Positions 4,898 to 6,415 of a stretch of 6,415 nucleotides of DNA are shown here, one piece after another; the stretch's first letter is position 1; the number at the start of each line of letters is the position of its first letter. The stretch is from the NCBI GenBank assembly GCA_964542315.1, contig CAZIUA010000111.1, positions 1-6,415 on the forward strand, written 5' to 3'. The position numbers were made by a program, and so were the translations under genes. The notes beneath the pieces were generated by a model. The model was not told where the DNA came from. It saw nothing but the letters and a program-made list of their open reading frames with translations, and made no database searches. The stretch comes from UBA11524 sp964542315 (GTDB lineage Bacteria; Bacillota; Clostridia; Christensenellales; Aristaeellaceae).

Positions 4898-6415
4898 TCA
4901 GATCGTTTCCACCGGCTCGACCTCAAACGCATCGAATTCCGCATAGCCACCCTGATCCGCCTGGGCATTCAGCGGCATGGAGAAGATCGCCAGGCGCGCG
5001 CCGACCCAGGTATGCCGCGCGGGCGCGAAGGGTTCGCCGATGCGGCGGAATTCGCCATCCACCGCATATTCAAAGGTGCAGACCGCTTCGGCATAGCCCG
5101 TGGGCAGCAGGGTCATGCGGAAGGTCACAGGGGCCTCCGGCAGGCCGATGACCTCATCCAGGATGCGTTCCTGATGGTCATTGCCCTCACTGATAACATA
5201 GACCAGGTGGAGACCGTCCGCCGTACGGCGCAGCGCCGCATAGGCATAATGGCCGCCCACCAGACCCACACCGGCCTGCTCGCCGACCTTCATGCCAGAC
5301 ACATCCACCGTGGTGGTGGCCACGAAGGCGGAACAGGCGATCTTCTGCGTGCAGGTCTGCGGACACTGCCACAGCGTCGTGCCGCCATTGGGCAGCTGAC
5401 GCGCGTACAGCCGGAGTTTCCCATCGCCGCAATCGTAGAAATCCGGACGCCAATTCGCCATGAACTGCCACTGCAGGCCGAGCTCGCCGGTGAAATCATC
5501 GCTGCCGACCTCGCCGCAGGGCTCGCATTCCGGCGCGATGGGCTTCTGCCAGACATCCACGGGGACACCGCATTCCGCCGCATTGGCCACGAGAGCCGCC
5601 TGCTGCGCATCCTCCCCGGATTGGATCTCGCTTGCGTCCACCGGCGTGGGATCCTCCTGACCGATGAAGGGCCAGCCGTCCTCGCCCCAGATCATGGGCT
5701 GGAGGTGCGTGATGCGCCCATAGAGGCCGCGGCTCTGGAAATGCATGAAGAAATGCTCGCCGTGGGGCGTTTCGATCCACGCGCCCTGATGAGGGCCGTT
5801 GGTTTCGCTGCTGCCCTGCTTGAGCACCACGCGATCCTCATAGGGGCCATGGATATCGCGGCTGCGCAGCACGACCTGCCAGCCCGTCGCCACGCCGCCC
5901 GCCGGGGCGAAGATGTAATACCAGCCGTCGCGCTTATGGACCTTGGGGCCTTCGATGGTGGGATGCTTCTCCACGCCGTCAAAGAGGAGCTTATCGTCCC
6001 CGATGGCCTGCGTGCCGTCCTCGGACATGGGGAAAATGCCCAGCCAGGACTTGAAGCCGATGCGGCTCTTGGCGTACCCATGCACCACATAGGCCTTGCC
6101 GTCATCATCCCAGAAGGGGCAGGGGTCGATCAGCCCCTTGCCGGGCAGCACCAGCACGGGGGTGTCCCACTCGCCCAGGGGATCCGCCGTGCGGACCATG
6201 TAGATGCCTTCATCCGGCTGGCCGTAATAGATATAGAACAGCCCGTCATGATAGCGGATGGCCGGCGCCCACACGCCATGGGCATGGCAGGGTACATCAA
6301 AGCGCGCCACCGGGATATTGCGGATGGCGTAATTCCGCAGCGTCCAGTTGACCAGGTCGGTGCTGGTCAGGATGGGCAGGCCGGGAACATAGTTGAAGCT
6401 GGAGGCGGTCATGTA
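4898..6415 (-). CDS. GH43 beta-xylosidase / alpha-L-arabinofuranosidase-like glycosidase, N-terminus missing
   Basis: The reading frame continues past the right edge (codon TAC at 6413-6415), so 505 residues are visible and probably some 15-30 are missing. Numbering from the Met at 6412, residues 1 to about 255 form the five-bladed propeller of glycoside hydrolase family 43: YMTASSFNYVPGLPI at the edge, GLIDPCPFWDDDG with Asp96 (pKa-modulating position), TIEGPKV with Glu154 (general acid), NGPHQGAW (205-212) and YGRITHLQPM (231-240). The general-base Asp normally lies just before the YYM motif, hence outside. Residues from about 300 to 504 form a beta-sandwich of the type attached to many GH43 beta-xylosidases (DDFTGELGLQWQF, later GVGLVGGHYAYAAL). 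This Met sits inside a conserved motif and is not the start. Likely role is removal of arabinose or xylose from pectic or hemicellulose side chains; subfamily and substrate are unresolved. No signal peptide can be judged. Confidence 0.9.
   Translation of the reverse strand, partial: YMTASSFNYVPGLPILTSTDLVNWTLRNYAIRNIPVARFDVPCHAHGVWAPAIRYHDGLFYIYYGQPDEGIYMVRTADPLGEWDTPVLVLPGKGLIDPCPFWDDDGKAYVVHGYAKSRIGFKSWLGIFPMSEDGTQAIGDDKLLFDGVEKHPTIEGPKVHKRDGWYYIFAPAGGVATGWQVVLRSRDIHGPYEDRVVLKQGSSETNGPHQGAWIETPHGEHFFMHFQSRGLYGRITHLQPMIWGEDGWPFIGQEDPTPVDASEIQSGEDAQQAALVANAAECGVPVDVWQKPIAPECEPCGEVGSDDFTGELGLQWQFMANWRPDFYDCGDGKLRLYARQLPNGGTTLWQCPQTCTQKIACSAFVATTTVDVSGMKVGEQAGVGLVGGHYAYAALRRTADGLHLVYVISEGNDHQERILDEVIGLPEAPVTFRMTLLPTGYAEAVCTFEYAVDGEFRRIGEPFAPARHTWVGARLAIFSMPLNAQADQGGYAEFDAFEVEPVETI

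Overview
This window looks like part of a pectin / galacturonate utilisation region from a high-GC, anaerobe-like Firmicute, probably a gut or rumen clostridium. The organism is inferred from four things: strong Shine-Dalgarno sites (AGGAGG, AAAGGAG), a perfect sigma-A promoter, a CcpA-type cre motif, and cytoplasmic-looking glycoside hydrolases without signal peptides. No species can be named from the sequence alone.

Layout. At 2-298 (+) is the C-terminal end of an altronate dehydratase (UxaA family), cut by the left edge. A bidirectional hairpin terminator at 320-355 separates it from a convergent two-gene minus-strand operon. That operon encodes a GH105 unsaturated uronyl hydrolase (3032-1923) followed, with an 8-nt overlap, by a GH28 exo-polygalacturonase-like enzyme (1930-374). 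A 191-bp divergent intergenic region (3033-3223) holds a consensus promoter for the operon with a near-perfect cre site in its spacer, and a back-to-back candidate promoter for the next gene. That gene (3224-4849, +) encodes an unusual 541-residue protein: an ECF-type sigma factor fused to a winged-helix module and a long C-terminal region of unknown function. A terminator follows at 4854-4890. A minus-strand GH43 beta-propeller glycosidase with a C-terminal beta-sandwich domain (4898 to beyond 6415) runs off the right edge.

How the genes fit together (inference from known pathways). GH43 would trim arabinose or xylose side chains. GH28 would release galacturonate from oligogalacturonides or rhamnogalacturonan fragments. 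GH105 would remove the 4,5-unsaturated uronate left by lyases. Galacturonate then goes through tagaturonate and altronate to 2-keto-3-deoxygluconate, the last step being UxaA; the unsaturated uronate reaches the same intermediate by the KduI/KduD route. The sigma-factor fusion, transcribed divergently from the GH105-GH28 operon, is a candidate local regulator. The most notable features are this fusion and the compact divergent control region. No RNA genes, mobile elements, CRISPR arrays or insertion sequences were seen.
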